From: Prevotellaceae bacterium
GTDB taxonomy: Bacteria > Bacteroidota > Bacteroidia > Bacteroidales > Bacteroidaceae
Direction: 5' to 3'
DNA: 6,006 bases
NCBI GenBank assembly: GCA_021204715.1
Contig: JAJPYW010000071.1
Span: 1-6,006, forward strand
The stretch's first letter is position 1. The number at the start of each line of letters is the position of its first letter. Shown here one piece after another: positions 5,964 through 6,006 of the stretch. The notes beneath the pieces were generated by a model that saw only the letters and a list, made by a program, of their open reading frames with translations, had not been told where the DNA came from and made no database searches. The translations under genes were made by a program, and so were the position numbers.

Positions 5964-6006
5964 GATTGACTTATAAACAAAAGTCGCGGCGGGCCAAGAT
6001 AGCGGT
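5964..6006. other. Right edge, no recognisable gene
   Basis: The last bases could be the end of a minus-strand gene: read leftward from 6006 they give LARRDFCL and then TAA. They are far too few to assign. No promoter element or RNA gene is seen. Confidence 0.3.

Noticed and set aside
4418..5980. Long 520-codon open frame antisense to hppA
   Set aside because: It is a shadow of a GC-rich gene. Its translation is rich in H, G, A and R with no domain, while the plus strand encodes a complete known protein.

Overview
The window looks like a Bacteroidota chromosome segment (Bacteroides, Phocaeicola or Prevotella type). Four promoters carry the Bacteroides -7 element TAnnTTTG. There is a smalltalk-family micro-gene and a broken DUF4248-like gene, both typical of gut Bacteroidales. 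The membrane pyrophosphatase carries the residues I recall as marking the Bacteroides-type Na+,H+ enzyme.

Layout. 1-227: AT-rich DNA with a tandem 11-bp repeat, an 8-bp-arm inverted repeat and a strong hairpin. 355-495 (-): smalltalk-like micro-protein, with its promoter and a palindrome near 570-592. 757-1477 (+): HigB toxin and HigA antitoxin behind a clear promoter. 1490-1627: six 23-bp tandem repeats in the gap between two converging genes. 1665-1980 (-): DUF4248-like pseudogene with an amber codon in place of an expected tryptophan and an apparent frameshift near the end. 2067-2379: gene-free block with six GGTGACAC-type sites in inverted and tandem arrangement. 2440-3447 (-): D12-class adenine methyltransferase with about 40 extra C-terminal residues. 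3647-5851 (+): intact hppA. 5851-5963: two hairpins, then the window ends with no further recognisable gene.

Interpretation. hppA is a housekeeping gene; everything to its left looks accessory. In Bacteroidales I recall a recurring cassette: DUF4248, then divergently a VirE/primase-like gene, an HU-like gene, smalltalk and an amidase. Here only the DUF4248 relic, an upstream repeat block and an orphan smalltalk gene remain. A toxin-antitoxin pair and an orphan methylase sit among them, so I read 1-3500 as a decayed and re-colonised accessory locus. The cassette order is from memory and needs a database check.

No proven new system is present. The best leads are the GGTGACAC block, the 23-bp array beside higBA, the shortage of GATC sites next to the methylase, and the predicted ion specificity of HppA.
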